64,000 nt of DNA, from assembly GCA_030549175.1 (NCBI GenBank), contig JAUKUA010000002.1:4898001-4962000 (forward strand), given 5' to 3'. The DNA is from Lasiosphaeris hirsuta. Its lineage: Eukaryota; Ascomycota; Sordariomycetes; Sordariales; Lasiosphaeriaceae. The notes beneath the pieces were generated by a model. That model was not told where the DNA came from and did not search any database. It worked only from the letters and a program-made list of their open reading frames with translations. Positions 31,653 to 43,640 of the stretch are shown here, piece by piece. The translations under genes were made by a program, and so were the position numbers. Within the stretch, counting starts at the first letter, position 1, and each line of letters begins with the position of its first letter.

Positions 31653-34600
31653 CTACTCCTCCATCGCTTTCTCTAGCTCATTGGAAACGCTCTCAACAAC
31701 TCTCGCAACCACTTCTTCATAGTCGACAGAGGTAATCCGCTGGTGGAATCGAATCCAAACTTGATGACCAACGCATCTCAGAGTAGAAATGATTGACTGA
31801 CGAACGATTCCGTGACCAATCTGACTCATTGTTTCCTTTGCGATATCATTGACGAGGGCGATAATATCACCGACGACGGGATGATCGACGTGGGTAAAGA
31901 GGTTGACGTCTGGATTGGTGACGTAGAGGTTGTAAAGAGCTTGACGAGAGATGGTGTCTGCGTGATTAGTGATAGTTAGGTCGATCTCATTGATTAGGTG
32001 AGAGAGGGAAATACGAGTGAAGAAGTTTCCAATGAGAGCAGCGAGAGGGCAGGGGGGGTTGTTTTGGGGTGCATCTTGGGCATATTGGGGTACATCTTGG
32101 GGTACATCTTGGGCATCTTGGGGTGCATCTTGGGCTCCATCTTGTGCATCTTGGGCTCCATCTTGGGCTTGAGCTTGCTCCCGAGCTACTGCATCTTGAA
32201 CTGCAGCAGTGAGAACGGCGGCTGTAAGAGCTGTGACGGGAGTATCTTGAATTTGTGCATCGGCATCTTCGTCTCTCATGGCAAGTGCAGCACGTACGAC
32301 GGCGGCAGCATCTTGAATAGCAGCGAGGATGACGGCGGCGACGTCTAGGTTAGGTTGAACGGCGACGGCATTGTCTTGAACAACAACAGCATTGTCTTGA
32401 GCTGCGACGTCTTGAACGTGATCTTGGGCGGCGACGACGACATCTTGAACGTGATCTTGGGCGACGGCGACATCTTGCATCTCGTCATGCATCTCATCTC
32501 CCCCAACGACGACAATATCTTGGACGTTCTTTTCGTCGTCCTCTTCCATAGGATGAGCAACGACAATCTCATCTTGCATCTCGTCGTCAGCAACATCCTG
32601 GACATCTTGGTCTTTCATGACGGCATCTTCTTGATCTCCCTTCTGTTTCTGAAAGAGCGCAGACGGCAGTGCAGAAAGGGACGACGGACGGGTCAGACCT
32701 CGAGGTAGGAAGCGTGCAGACGGCGAGGGGAGATCCTCAGCCAAAGGCTCGTCCAAAAATCTGTACGACGAAGGCTGACTTGAAGGAGGTAGTTCATAAG
32801 GAGAAAAGATGACGGGAGAAGGAGGGGGAGGAGGGGGAAATTCGGGGGACGCAGGGTGTTTCTGCGACTGTTTCTCGGACGCAGGCTGTTTCTGAAAGTA
32901 CGACATTACAGACCGCGGCTTTGTCTGTGTCTGTGCCTGTGTCTGTGCCTGTGTCTGAGTAGACGGCGACGGCTGTTTCTGAAAGTACGACATTACATAC
33001 AGAGGCTTTGTCTGTGTCTGTGTCTGAATGGACGGCGACGAAGCCTGAGGCTGTGTCTGAATGGACGGCTGAGGCTGTGTCTGAAAGTATGGCGATACCG
33101 ACTGCGACTCTGACTGCGACTCTAACTGCGACTCTAATTGCGACTCTGACTGCAACGACGACGGCTGAAAGTAAGGCGAGGCCGACGCCGACGAGACCGA
33201 CGGCAGATGTGAAGGCTGTGACCGAATGTGTGAGCGAAGCTGAGAAGGCAGCAAATCATCCGACGGCTCATAGTCTGGTAGCTGAGACGCATCCGACGGC
33301 TGAGAGCGTGAAGACGGCATCGGCGGAGACGACGGCATCGACGGCATCAACGACGACGGCAGCGACGGCAGCGACGGCAGCGACGGCAGCGACGGCAGCG
33401 ACGGCATCGACAGCTGAGACGATGGCATCGATGACGGCATCTCATAGTCCGACGACAAATCTAGCTGAGACGATGGCAACTCGGGCACATACTCTGAGAG
33501 TTGAGACTGCAGCTGAGAAGACGACGGTATCGACCATTGCGCAAACTCGCCAGACTTTGACGACGCAAGTGAAGACGACGGCAGCTGAGACGACGACGGC
33601 ATTGACCATTGCGCAAACTCGCCAGACTTTAACGATGCAAGTGAAGACGACGACGGCAGCTGAGATGACGGCAGCTCATCCCGCATCGACGGCATCTCAT
33701 AGTCTGACGATAAATATAGCTGAGACGACGGCAACGTTGGCATTGATAACTCAACTTCATATCCAGGCGACGACGGAGGTGCAAGCAAAGATGGCTTCAA
33801 ATGAGTCAATTCTTCATCCTCCATGCTTACCATACGCTCAGCTCTTTCTGCACGACGAACAGCTCTCGCTTCACGAGAGGCCTTTGCTCTTTCAATGATG
33901 GACGGCTTTGTCTTCGGTCGTGAATGTTTGGCCACGATCCAAGAAAGAGCAGAAGACATTTGGAGTTCTGGGTCTGAGGCAGTAGTATGGGGCGAAGTCT
34001 GGGAGGAAGTCTTGGGCATGGTCGGCATGGTCGGCATCGTCGACATTGTCTCCTCGGGCTCCTTCTTGAACGTAGCTTTCCTAGACCTTATTCTCTTTTT
34101 GGGAGGCTCAAAGCAAGATGGAGGGGGAATCGATGGCATAGAAGGCGGCATCTGAGGCATCCAAGGCATTGGAGGCATCCAAGGGGGATGAGACGACTGA
34201 GACAACGGCTTTGGCATCGACGACGGCATCGACGACGGCATCAACTGAGACGGCTGAGACTCAGGCAGCTCTGACGACAGCTTCGACTGCAGCTTCGACA
34301 GCATCGACGGCATCGACGGCATCGACGGCATCGACGGCTTCGACGACGATGACAACACCTCTGGGGAAGACGGGATCGAGATGGACGTCTGAATTTCTGG
34401 TGACGACGGGATCGAGATGGACGTCTTGGTAATTTCTGGTGACGACGGGATTGAGATAGTGTCCTGCTCAGGCCGAATAATCTTGTTAGACGGCGGCATC
34501 TTCGACGACATCTTGGACGTGTTGAAGCGAGAGCCAATCTTGTGTTCAGTCTTGGACATCGTGTGGGCGTGGGTGTTGTGGACGTGGCTCTCGTGAGTCA

Positions 34601-35198
34601 TCTGAGTCGGCTCGTGAGTCTCGTGAGTCTCGTGAGTCGGCATCTCGTGAGTCGGCATCTCGTGAGTGTGTAAAGTAAAATAAGGCGAAACCTGAGAAGC
34701 CTGGGGCAAGGTGTGCGTCTGTGAAGCAAAATGCGAAAACTGGGAAACCTGTGGCAAAACCGACGGCAAGGCCTCGGTCTGTGAAAGCGCAAAATAAGGC
34801 GAAACTTGGGGCTTAGAAACCTCAAAATAAGGCGAAACCTGGCGAGAAGGCAACTTGAAAACGCGCGAAACGGAAGCTGAGGAAGAAACCTGGGGCAAAA
34901 CCTGGGAAACTGAGGTCTCCGCCTGCGAGGGCGAGGGCTGCGAGGTCGAGGGCTGAGTTTGTACCTGGGAAACCAAAACCGTGGTCTCGCTCTTTTGCGG
35001 AAACGCGTGAGAATCAAGCCACGTCTTAGAAACGCCAAAGTAGCGAGAAACTTGAGATTTAGACGGCTTGGACGCGTTGTGAGAAGAAAGCCACGTCTTG
35101 GAAACGCCAAAGAAAGGCGACGTCTCGTGCTGGACGTCGGTCTGGACGTCGGTCTGGACCTCTGTCTGCGTCTCGGTCGGTCGCTTGTGAAACTTGAG
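31653..35198 (-). CDS. Very large low-complexity protein, 3' portion (probable downstream exon of the 38240 gene)
   Basis: The minus frame is open for 1181 codons from just after a TAA at 35199-35201 to the stop at 31653. The first ATG is about 180 codons in, while text of the same style precedes it, so the frame probably continues an upstream exon. Composition: Ser/Pro/Gln/Met-rich and apparently disordered. A short motif of the form S-P/R-Y/F-F or M-S-Y-F recurs about nine times. A basic patch with KKRIRSRK lies at about 34080, Arg/Ala-rich helix-like text at about 33850, and an acidic Asp/Gln/Ala repeat at 32060-32640. A compact C-terminal domain of about 130 residues (31653-32055) is rich in hydrophobics and contains no low complexity. 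Absence of stops over 3.5 kb and normal GC argue for selection or recent expansion. Family unknown; a nuclear scaffold-like role is only a guess. Confidence 0.55.
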   Translation of the reverse strand, partial: LKFHKRPTETQTEVQTDVQTDVQHETSPFFGVSKTWLSSHNASKPSKSQVSRYFGVSKTWLDSHAFPQKSETTVLVSQVQTQPSTSQPSPSQAETSVSQVLPQVSSSASVSRVFKLPSRQVSPYFEVSKPQVSPYFALSQTEALPSVLPQVSQFSHFASQTHTLPQASQVSPYFTLHTHEMPTHEMPTHETHETHEPTQMTHESHVHNTHAHTMSKTEHKIGSRFNTSKMSSKMPPSNKIIRPEQDTISIPSSPEITKTSISIPSSPEIQTSISIPSSPEVLSSSSKPSMPSMPSMPSMLSKLQSKLSSELPESQPSQLMPSSMPSSMPKPLSQSSHPPWMPPMPWMPQMPPSMPSIPPPSCFEPPKKRIRSRKATFKKEPEETMSTMPTMPTMPKTSSQTSPHTTASDPELQMSSALSWIVAKHSRPKTKPSIIERAKASREARAVRRAERAERMVSMEDEELTHLKPSLLAPPSSPGYEVELSMPTLPSSQLYLSSDYEMPSMRDELPSSQLPSSSSLASLKSGEFAQWSMPSSSQLPSSSLASSKSGEFAQWSIPSSSQLQSQLSEYVPELPSSQLDLSSDYEMPSSMPSSQLSMPSLPSLPSLPSLPSLPSSLMPSMPSSPPMPSSRSQPSDASQLPDYEPSDDLLPSQLRSHIRSQPSHLPSVSSASASPYFQPSSLQSESQLESQLESQSESQSVSPYFQTQPQPSIQTQPQASSPSIQTQTQTKPLYVMSYFQKQPSPSTQTQAQTQAQTQTKPRSVMSYFQKQPASEKQSQKHPASPEFPPPPPPSPVIFSPYELPPSSQPSSYRFLDEPLAEDLPSPSARFLPRGLTRPSSLSALPSALFQKQKGDQEDAVMKDQDVQDVADDEMQDEIVVAHPMEEDDEKNVQDIVVVGGDEMHDEMQDVAVAQDHVQDVVVAAQDHVQDVAAQDNAVVVQDNAVAVQPNLDVAAVILAAIQDAAAVVRAALAMRDEDADAQIQDTPVTALTAAVLTAAVQDAVAREQAQAQDGAQDAQDGAQDAPQDAQDVPQDVPQYAQDAPQNNPPCPLAALIGNFFTRISLSHLINEIDLTITNHADTISRQALYNLYVTNPDVNLFTHVDHPVVGDIIALVNDIAKETMSQIGHGIVRQSIISTLRCVGHQVWIRFHQRITSVDYEEVVARVVESVSNELEKAMEE

Positions 35199-35448
35199 TT
35201 AGAATCTTGAGGACGGACCTGAACGGGAATGTGGAAGCGCGTCTGTGTGCAACGTGGAAGGGAAGTGTGCAGGTGCAACGTGGAAGGAAAGTGTGCAGGC
35301 GAGGAGGAGTGGGTTTTACGTGTGAAAGGGAATCAGGCTTCCTGTGAAAGCGACGAACCTTTAAAGGATGGGAGGGCGTTTTTACCTCGTGTGAAAGCGA
35401 AACAGGCTGGACCTGTGAGAGAGAATCAGGCTGGGCCTGTGAAAGGAA
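35199..35448. other. Junction between the two large frames
   Basis: On the minus strand the upstream frame ends at a TGA (35449) but stays in the same Ser/Gln/Pro style for about 20 codons, then meets an AG-GTAAAA donor-like site (G at 35385). A CTAAC-like branch match lies close to the start of the next frame. This may be an intron plus one nonsense change, or two separate genes. Not resolved. Confidence 0.3.
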
Positions 35449-38240
35449 TCAGGGTGGGCCTGTGAGGGCGAATCTGGGAATGGGCGTCGTGTACGAATCA
35501 GGCTGGAAATAGAAATGTGCAAAGATCGAGAAATAGAAATGAAGGCTGCGTCTGGGCAAAGGGAAGCCGAGACTTGAGAAACCGTGTGCGAAGGAACATG
35601 TCCGTGTGCAAAGGAAAATGTAAAAGCTGCGTCTGGGAAGGGAAAGCCGAGACTCGAGAACTGTGTGCGAATCAGGGAAAATGTGAGGCTGCGTCTGGGA
35701 AGGGAAAGAGTGGAAAAGAAAGAACCTGCAACGAACCTGGGGCGACGTCTGAAGACACTCGGAAGGCTGCGAAAGCAACTTCTGCGTTGAAAGCGACTTG
35801 GAAACGGTCTTGTGCGAGGAAATGGGCGAATCCTGCGATGGCGAATCCTGCGTCAACGTCGAATCGCGCGTGCGAGAAAGCGACGTCGAAATCTCAGCTT
35901 GCAACGCCTTGGAAATAGTCGAAAGAACCTGCGAATCCGGCAACGGCGAATCCTGCGTCGATTGAAGACACGGCGACGTCTTGGAATCTGAAATGTGCAA
36001 AGGCAAATCCGGCGACGGCGAAAGCGACTTGGAAACGGTCTTGTGCAGCGGGGAAATGGGCGAACCCTGGGGCGACGTGTGAGAAAGCAACGTCTGGGTT
36101 GAAGAAAGCGACTTGGAAATGGTTTTGTGCAGTGGGGAAATGGGCAAATCCTGGGGCCACGTGTGGGAAAGCAACGTCTGCGTCGAAAACTTGGAAACGG
36201 TCTTGTGCAGGGAAATGGGCTCCTGCGTCGTGTGGGAAAGCAACGTCGAACCTTCCACCTCCAAAGCCGTGGCTGCAATCTTGGATAAGATATCGAGGTT
36301 GGGGGTGTCCATCTCGGACATATCCGTTTGAGATGGCTTGGCCACCGTTTGAGACGGCAGCTCAGACTTTTCCTTCAACGCCGAAACAGTCTTTGGCGAA
36401 GTCTTTGGCGAAACAGTCTTTGGCTTGCGAGGTTTGCGATTGACCTTAGAGATCTCGGGCTCCGACACCTTTGGACATAATTTGCGAGGGGAGACGGCGA
36501 ATATTTTTGGAGGTTTGTTCTTGCGGACAAAGATGCGTTTCTTTGGGGTCTTGGGGGTCTTCTTGGGCGTCTTCTTGGGCGTCTTCTTCATGGGAGACGT
36601 TGACGAGATCTGCGACGGTGTCTCGGTTGACATCTCAGACAGCATCTTGGGCGAGATCTTGGGCGACATGTCCTCCATCTCGATGTCCTGGGACTTGACA
36701 TGGGACTCGACATGGGACTCGACCTGGGACTCGACCTGGGACTCCATCTCGACATCCTCAGCGGACTCAGCGGACTCCACATCGACAAGAGACTGCATGG
36801 ACTGCATGGACTGCATGGCCTCATCCTCAGCGCACTCCATCTCGTGAGACTCAACTTCAGACTCAATCTCGGGCATCGACTGAGACATGTACTGCATTTC
36901 AACATTGTGAGACTCAACACGAGCCTCACGCTCACGAGCCTCGCCCTCAAAATTGTGAAACCCCTCAACATTGTGAGACTCAACATTGTGAGACTCATTG
37001 TCACACATTGACGATATCGACATTGCTGCCCGCATCTCGTTGACAGAAATCTCTGTGATTTGGTGAAGCGACATTTGAGAAATCTGAGAGAGAGAGATCT
37101 GGGGGAGAGTTGGCAGAGCAGGCGAAGACATCGACTGAGACATCTCAGGCGGCAACTGAGCAGACTCGCTCACAGACGTCGCAGACTGAGGGAAAGGAAT
37201 CGACATCTTAGACTCGGGAATCTCTGGCATTGACATCTCGACAGACTTCGCAGACTGAGGGAAAGGAATCGACATCTCGGACGACATCTCGCCGCTCTCC
37301 TCGGCAATCTCGGGCATTGGCATCTTGGGTTGAGACTCTGACGGCTTCAACATTTCGCTGACGGACATTTTGCGAGAAATCTCCGTCTGCTGAGGGTTGC
37401 GAGGGCGTGAAATATTCATCTCAGGCAGCTCGTTGACTGACATCTTCGACATTGCAGACGGAGACATCTCCGACATACTTGCAGACATCTTGGGCGACAT
37501 CTCCATCTCCAGCTCAGACAACATCTCGTTGACTGACATGCGGCGAACCTGGGGCGTCTCAGAGAGCTCGTTGACTGACATGCGGCGAATCTGGGGCGTC
37601 TCAGACATCTTGGACATCTTGGACTCGGGGCTCATCCATTGAACGGTCTGGAGCTTGCGAGGAATTGGTTGAGCAGGCATTGACTGAGGCGGCATTGGCT
37701 GAGCAGACTGAGCAGACTGAGGCGGCGACGATATCTCAGGCTCAGACATTGAGTTGCGAGATTTCTTGCGAGACATCTCAACAGACGTTATCTGAGGAGG
37801 CGGCGTCGTCGCCATCTCGTACATCTGTGACGTTGACATGGACATCTGTGACATTGGCATCATGTACGACGACATCTGAGCGGACGTTGAGAGGCGCATC
37901 TCGGAAGGAATCTTTGGAAACATTGGCATCTCCATCTTGGGCGGATCGGGCATCTCGGGCTTCGACATATCGGGCATCCCAGGCTCCCGCTCAGACAGCA
38001 TCTTGACCGACATCGTCTGTGACTCTATCTCAGTCTCAGAGACCGACATCGACGGCAAGGCTTCGTACGTAATCGGATATTGAATGGGCGTATACCTACA
38101 ACGTTAACACAAACAACAACGACAACGGACAATACTCACTGCGCATTCCCATATCTTCTAATTCCGTGGGTTTCAATTTCGGCTCTAACTTGAGGGCTAA
38201 CATTTGTTAGAGTCCAATGATGGGAGGTAAAGTGGATCAT
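35449..38240 (-). CDS. Two-exon low-complexity Ser/Met/Pro/Glu-rich protein, 915 aa as read
   Basis: The ATG at 38238-38240 opens a 33-codon exon of ordinary composition. A 44-bp intron (38096-38139) with GTGAGT donor, TTAAC branch match and TTGTAG acceptor joins it in phase to an open frame ending at TGA 35449. Total coding length 2748 nt = 916 codons. The first 45 residues look globular and rich in His, Tyr and Thr. Then follow hundreds of residues of short-period Ser-Met-Pro-Glu repeats, a Lys-rich KKTPKK repeat and basic segment at about residues 535-600, and Ser/Gln/Leu-rich repeats to the end. The last 80 residues are out of style (Phe/Arg-rich), suggesting that the true frame leaves before the TGA. 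No catalytic motif was found. It is probably the 5' part of one gene with 31653-35198. Confidence 0.6.
38096..38139 (-). other. 44-bp spliceosomal intron
   Basis: GTGAGT donor, GTTAAC branch-like site 9 nt before the TTGTAG acceptor. Splicing joins codon CA/G and keeps phase. Without splicing the first exon stops at once in the donor (TGA). Confidence 0.75.
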
Positions 38241-41200
38241 GGCAAGGAGCACAAGGCAAGCAAGGCAAGCAGAGGCGTGAGCAGCAGACTGCAGACGGCG
38301 ACGTGCAAGCACAAGGCAGCGCCGAGCGAGTGCAGGGCACAGCAGACGAGTTCGAATTGTAGACAATGAGTTGGAGTTGGGAGTTTAGACAGCGAGTTGG
38401 CGGTTGACAGAGTTGCGAGTTCAGAGTTGAGGACGATGCAACAAGGCGAGTATGGGCAGGACGATGCAGACGAGTATAGGACAATGCAGACGACCACAGG
38501 GAACGAGTATCGGACGATGCAGACGACTTACTTGATACGATTTTCACGATTCCCCCCGATTTCGAGTCCCATTTCGAGTCCCATTTCGAGTTGGCGATTT
38601 CTTGACCCCCGACCTAGCCCCCGACTTGCCCGACTTGGCCATTTTCGACTTGGCGGATTTCGTGCCCTTGCCCTTCACCTTCCCCGTCCCCGATTTCCCC
38701 TTTGCTTTCACTCAATTCCCATCGCTTTCGCGGCACAACCTTGTGAATTTGCATGACGACTGAGACAGTGGCGCTGGTGCAGTGTTAGCCTGGTTTGAGA
38801 GCAAATCAGAGAGGACGAACCACAGAAGCGAGGGGCGTCTGCAAATCAGAGGCGTCGCAAGCATCAATGAGGGCGTCTACTGCGAGGGGATGGCGTCTGT
38901 GAATGGAGGCGTCTCGATGAGGGATGGCGGGGCGTCTGCGAATCCGAATCGTTCAAGCTACGAGCGAGGGGGCGTGAATCAAGGCGCAAGCGAATCAATG
39001 AGGGCGTGAATCGAGGGTCTGCAAGCATCAATGGCGTCCAGGAATCGAGGCGCAAGCGAATCAGCGAATTGTCCAAGCTACGAGCGAGGGCGTGAATTGA
39101 GCGTCTACAACATCAATGAGGGCGTCTGCGAATCAGCGAATCGTCCAAGCTACAATGAAGGAGGCGTGAATCGAGCGTCTCAATGAGGGCGTCGTCGCAA
39201 GACGAGGGCTGAAAATCAGCGTCCGAGTCATGCAGGAGTCAATTGCAAGAATCAGCAGCAAAAGCAAATCAGCAAACTCAGCAAAAGCAAATCAGCAAAC
39301 TCAGCAAAAGCAATCAGCAAAAGCTGCAGTCAAGCCGAGGACTGAGTGCAGCAGAGATGCACCAGGACGGACTCCGCCAGGACTCCCACTACTGACGACA
39401 TAGTGGAGGTGACGTTATTCCCCGGGAAAAATTGCATCAACTGAACCTTATCGAGTCGGCTCACCGGACCGTGTTCCACGCTCCACGCTCCACGCTCACG
39501 ACTCCACGAACCTTATGGGGAACCCTGGCTCCTGTCTCCTCAGATTGGTCACGTCAGATTCGTTGCCGGCATCAATTGGCTCACATGCGCCCCATAGAAT
39601 AAGCAATTACAGGCCTGAATCCCAGTCCCCTTACAGGCCTGAGATCCCAGTTCACACTGAGATCCCCAGTTCACACACCAAGTCTAGAGATCGCGGGACT
39701 GGGAACTGACCAATTGGATCCTGGACCGACCAACTGATCCTGGTCCAACTGATCCTGGATCAACTCATCCTGGTCCAACGATCCTGGTCCAACTGAACCT
39801 GTCCAACTGGATCCACTAGGATTACGCTAATCGGGGATCACGGTTCAACTGCAGAGATCGACAGTGGCGCACGGTTTCGTAATTGACCACACTAGTGGTT
39901 TCAGTCGAGGGCTGAATTCAGCTTCAGTGGAGTCGAGGCGGGGAATGAGCGGGGAAGGAGGGGAAGAGGAGAGGAGTCGAGCGAGTGAATTTCCGAGGCA
40001 GTGAATGCAGTGAAGGCTGAAGGCAGTGAAGGCTGAAGGCAGTGAAGGCTGAATGAAGGCAGTAAAGGCTGAAGGCAGTGAAGGCAGTGAAGGCAGTTTT
40101 CGCAGTACGCAGTGAACGCAGTGAATTCCAGGGAATCCAGGTGAATGAACCGCGAGACGCTCCCCACAGCAGTGAGATGCGACGGCCTCAGACTCCCACG
40201 CACACAAACTCCACACAAGAACAACCAAGAACTCACAAACTCACCCAACAACCAAAAACTCCACTCCACCCAACAGCCAAGAACTTCCCCAACCAAGATA
40301 GACTCCACGAGAACCCCCGAGGTCTGAGCGTCCAGACAGTGGGCTAAGAATAGCGCCCCACTCACACAAAAAGTCATGGACTCAATTCACAACACTGGAG
40401 AAGCAGCAGAGGCAAGAGGCGAAGTCAGAAGCAAGAGGCCAGAAGTCAGAGCAGAGCAGCACTCAGATGAAAGAAAATCCCTCAGAATGCAGACAGTATG
40501 AATTCAAATACACGTTGGAGCGTGTGACAAAGTGGCATACACCGTGTTGAGCATGTGAGCATGTGATGGACGTGTTGCTGTGACCGTGTGAGCATGTTTG
40601 GACACCGTGTTTGAAGCATGTTGAGCATGTGATGAGGGAATACGAGGTGATCCCACGGAATAAGAAACGAACTGCGCGAGACAACTGTGATGAGACAGAT
40701 GTGGACTAGTGATGGAACTATTGATGGAGAGCTGGAGCTGGAGAGGGAGAGTTGATGGAGGGCATGGACGAGACAGAACGAGATGCGGACGAGACACAGT
40801 GATGTAGGGACGTACGAGAGGGGGAAAAGAAGCGAGGAGTTGGGTACTGAGACGCGGACTGCGAGACTGGGACCGGACTGAATCTGGGAAGTTCTGGCTG
40901 GGCTGAGACAGGGAGAATGGCTGGCGACTGAGGGACTGCACAGGTGAGCAGACTGCAAGACTGAATTGGGACTGAATCTGGGAACTGGGAATCTGGGAGT
41001 CTGGCTGGGCTGAGACAGACTGGCGACTGCGACTGGGTGGACTGCAAGACTGAATCTGGACTGAATCTGAGAACTGTGGACTGCTTTGGACTGGGAATCT
41101 GGGAGTTTGGCTGGACTGGGACTGAGCGGACTGCGAGAGAATCTGAAGTTCTGGCTGGACTGAGACTGCGAGACTGGGAGTTCTGGCGAGAACACTGAAC

Positions 41201-43382
41201 TGAACGCAGATGAAACTGGAACTGAACGCAGACGCAGGCGAAACTGGTAGAAGTGAGCCGTTGACGCAGACAGACAGACGGAACAAACAGAACTGGAACT
41301 GGCGCCGTGGACGCACGAAACGCAACGAAAGTGGTCCTGCCTCGATCTGCTGGTGCCGTGGACGCAAAACGCAACGAAAGTGGTCCTGCTCGATCTGCAA
41401 TCGACGACAGCGACTGTCCAGAACTGGGAACTGATCTTTCCGTCGATTGGATTCTGAAGAGGCGACTGTCCAGACTGCACGCTGGGGATTTGGATTCTGA
41501 CTCGATCTGCTGCGTGGATTCGCCTCGATTCTGCGTCCACGAAGAGGTGACTGTCCGCGTGCACGAAACCAGACTGTCACGCTGGGGAATTTGGACTGAC
41601 GTCGACGAAGAGGCGACGTCCGCAAATTGGTGAGGAATTGATTTCTGCTCGATTCGCGATTCGCATTCGCCTCGATTCGACGTCGACGAGGTTGAACTGG
41701 AAACATTGGAACTGGAACGCAACTCAGACTGGAACTGAACGCACGCAACTGCCAGAACGCACCAAGCGAGTGGAGACGCATCACGCCATCGACCGAGACA
41801 GACTTTCATTCTGACGACAGTGGGACGTGGCTGAAGCATCTAGAAACCCGCAAATGGTGTGATTCTGACCTCATAATTGTGGCGGCTGCACCATGGAATC
41901 AGTGAAGGAGCTAGCAAGAACTGTGCACGTGGTCTGTGTTCAGTCTCTAGACTCAACAGAACTAGACTCACTAAACTGCGGTAGAGCAAATGGTGATCTG
42001 TTTGAGTCTGCGTTTCTGGGCGTTCAGTCTTAGGAGACTCAACAGAACTGGCAAGAACTGTGCACGTGGTGTCTGCGTTCAGTCTCTGGAACTCAACAGA
42101 ACTGGACTCAACAGAACGGACGCAAAAACTCTGCAAATTTGGTTAGTCGACGTCTGGCTCAACAGAACGTGACTCACCGAAATCTGCTGGTACAATTCTG
42201 ATCAGACTTCAGACGTCACAATTAGCCATGAATTGGTCCGGGCTTTGGTCCCCTGGTTCCACAGCGGGCTTCACAGACGTTCCACAGACTGGTTCCACAA
42301 ACGAAGATCACTCGGCTCAAGTTCAACGGTCGGCTCAAGGTTAAACGGTTCACTCAGCAAGGTTCAAACGGAGTGCAGAACCTTCCAGGCGGCTTCAAGG
42401 ATTCCCCACGCACGCACGCACGTCACGCACGTTCCACGTTCCACGTTCACGTCCACGTTCACGTTCCCCGCAGAAAGACTGACATAATCGCGGTTCGACT
42501 TGGCAATTCTTGACTGACGAGACTTGCCGAGAACTGACGAGGAGAATTCGAGCTTCAAGAACGCTCGACATCGGAGCTCGACATCGGAGCGCGACAGATC
42601 GAATCGAGCGACGACAGATTCCACAATCGGAGCGGATTCGATCCCGACGGTCGACCTCGACATCAGACCTGGGAGTGCTTGAACGGACTTTGCCTGGGAT
42701 TCGCAATTCTGATTCGCAATTCTGGGCTCACAATCCTGATTCATTCCTGGATTCTGACAACGGATTCTGGCCCAGGTCAGGATGACTCAATCCGACCGCA
42801 CACAAAAGACCACGATCCGAGACGTCGACTCAATTCTGGTCCTGAGTAGCTCGGTGATAGGATTGACGTGACGTTGGGATAAAGTTGACGTTTGGTGCCA
42901 AGGCGATTGACAAGGAGTGACACCAGCTGGTACGTGGTACAAGCTAGTACGTGGCACAAGCTGGTGGCACAAGCTGGTGGCACAAGCTGGTGGCACAAGC
43001 TGGTCGTGGCACAAGCTGGTACATGGCAATTGGGTGAACTCGAGGTACGTACAAGCACGTCAGCACGTCAGCACGTCAGGGCTCAACCGAGGCTACAAGA
43101 CGCAACCAACGCCGGCGTCAACTTTATTACTGACTGGCTCGATTGTAGGTCACCAGACGCACAAAGTACACGGCAGTCATCGAGCGAGTGGCGACATTGA
43201 CAGACGACACATCGAGGGCGACCGTTGGGATCATCGACATCGACATCTCTTATCGACATCCACATCGACTCCACATCGACTCCTCATCGACATCGACATC
43301 GACATCCTCATCGCATCCACATCGACTCCTCATCGACATCAACATCCCACATCCACATCCTCGACATCCACATCCACATCTC
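38241..43382. repeat. Cryptic simple-sequence domain, purine-rich plus strand
   Basis: No gene assigned. Words such as GGGCGTCTGCGAATC (38.8-39.2 kb), AGCAAACTCAGCAAAAGC (39.25-39.32 kb), GAAGGCAGTGAAGGCTGA (40.0-40.1 kb), GACTGAATCTGGGA (40.8-41.2 kb) and TGGCACAAGCTGG (42.94-43.02 kb) are reused with drift. Minus-strand frames at 40482-41564, 40504-41784 and 40718-41839 are open simultaneously. They are Ser/Gln/Pro-rich and are best explained by the word composition. Confidence 0.6.
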
Positions 43383-43640
43383 ATGAACGACGCCGCAAAA
43401 GCCCGCAGAGCGGTTAATGCCGCCGCGAGAGCTGCAAAAGAGGCGGCAAAAAGGGAAGCTATTGCATTAGCCAAAGCAAAAGCGGTAAAGAGGACGTTAA
43501 CAACCGAAGAGAGTGTTCTTGTACCAAAAAAGAAAGAGGGCAAAGAGTGCAGCGACAGCAAATGCCAAGATGCGAAAGATTGTACCAAAACCGACGACCA
43601 CAACAGCTACAGCCACGACAGCCACGGGAATCTAAGGTAG
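43383..43640 (+). CDS. Possible small Ala/Lys-rich protein or first exon
   Basis: The ATG at 43383 follows a GACATC/CATCGA repeat and opens 85 codons to a TAG. The first half is an Ala/Lys/Arg-rich amphipathic helix-like segment; the second is Lys/Cys/Asp/His-rich with a His/Ser/Asn tail. The DNA is compositionally unlike the cryptic repeats on both sides. The stop lies inside AG-GTAGGT, a good donor site, so splicing to a further exon would remove it. I could not find the partner exon. Family unknown. Confidence 0.35.
   Translation: MNDAAKARRAVNAAARAAKEAAKREAIALAKAKAVKRTLTTEESVLVPKKKEGKECSDSKCQDAKDCTKTDDHNSYSHDSHGNLR

Noticed and set aside
33008..33898. 296-codon Thr/Ala-rich frame on the plus strand
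   Set aside because: Antisense shadow of the short-period repeats of the large minus-strand gene.
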